This document shows positions 51,272-51,381 of a stretch of 51,381 nucleotides of DNA, one piece after another. The notes beneath the pieces are model-generated. The model searched no databases, was not told the origin of the DNA, and was given only the letters and a program-made list of their open reading frames with translations. The DNA lies in NCBI GenBank assembly GCA_023252155.1, contig JAHEXJ010000008.1:1-51381 (forward strand). The letters are read 5' to 3'. The position numbers were made by a program, and so were the translations under genes. Numbering within the stretch: the first letter of the stretch is position 1; the number at the start of each line of letters is the position of its first letter. This stretch comes from Actinomycetes bacterium. GTDB lineage: Bacteria; Actinomycetota; Actinomycetes; Nanopelagicales; Nanopelagicaceae.

Positions 51272-51381
51272 GGTGTCCTGTTCCACGACATAGGTTACGG
51301 ATGTGTCGAGAGATAGGTGACACCTTTGGTTTAAATAAGGGATGTCTCCTGCCCCTCGTTCAAATAGTCAGTCCCAGGTCA
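51272..51381 (+). mobile_element. Possible left end of an insertion sequence (IS481-like), cut by the window edge
   Basis: GGTGTC (51272-51277) and GACACC (51319-51324) form an inverted pair. A frame starts at the ATG at 51342 (MSPAPRSNSQSQV) and runs off the window. The stretch from TGTCCTG onward resembles terminal regions of IS481-type elements in actinobacteria, but this is from memory of the style, not a match I can verify. The rest of 51103-51381 shows no other gene. Confidence 0.3.

Noticed and set aside
1-51381. CRISPR arrays, tRNA or rRNA genes
   Set aside because: No regularly spaced repeat arrays and no recognisable tRNA cloverleaf or rRNA sequence were seen by eye; a tRNAscan/Infernal run would be the decisive test.

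Overview
The window looks like a chromosomal piece of a moderate-GC (about half G+C by eye) free-living actinobacterium. The gene order fits the freshwater Nanopelagicales (acI) or a close relative. This rests on the housekeeping cluster and its order (CBS/CorC, ybeY, phoH, HIT, rsmE, dnaJ, hrcA, hemW, lepA, rpsT, holA, comEC, comEA, leuS), tightly overlapping genes, many ATGA/GTGA junctions, and several apparently leaderless promoters in which a TANNNT -10 box sits about 6 nt before the start codon. The taxonomic call is inference from synteny and style; no rRNA is present.

Layout. (1) 1-13966, minus strand: one long housekeeping run ending leftwards with a cytidine-deaminase-like gene and perhaps the first codons of another gene. 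(2) 13967-27787: a catabolic island lying exactly between comEA and leuS, which are normally close neighbours in actinobacteria. It has a five-gene minus-strand operon (TPP-dependent E1 alpha and beta, SDR dehydrogenase, an unusual HTH regulator, an amidohydrolase/lactonase), a divergent enolase-superfamily sugar-acid dehydratase, a six-gene minus-strand operon (M20 amidohydrolase, Gfo/Idh/MocA dehydrogenase, sugar-binding protein, two permeases, RhaM-like mutarotase) and a divergent GH20-like hydrolase. Together they suggest uptake and non-phosphorylative oxidation of an unusual, perhaps 6-deoxy or N-acylated, sugar. (3) 27788-35819: leuS, an MNT-HEPN toxin-antitoxin pair with tandem operator repeats, two divergent PadR modules each driving a protein with a similar N-terminal helical prefix (one membrane protein, one pentapeptide-repeat protein), a broken F420/NADP oxidoreductase gene, yceI with MarR-like operators, and a TauE/SafE exporter. 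(4) 35889-43925: a PAP2-LssY membrane phosphatase, then a LacI-controlled operon (binding protein, two permeases, membrane protein, debranching-enzyme-like glycosidase, LacI) with two tandem LacI-type palindromes in front. (5) 44112-51381: small regulatory and stress-type modules: DUF1059/MarR divergent pair, ArsR-SRPBCC operon, GbsR/MarR-type regulator with a two-gene drug-export ABC transporter, VanZ, DoxX plus cupredoxin-like protein, a DUF4232-like protein, and a possible insertion-sequence end at the right edge.

Neither sugar ABC system encodes its own ATPase, so both probably share one encoded elsewhere, as MsiK does in Streptomyces. The recurring theme is local regulation by palindromes placed on strong promoters; nine such sites are described. 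The most promising unfamiliar system is the island between comEA and leuS, where an E1 alpha/beta pair with no E2 or E3 sits among sugar-lactone and sugar-acid genes.
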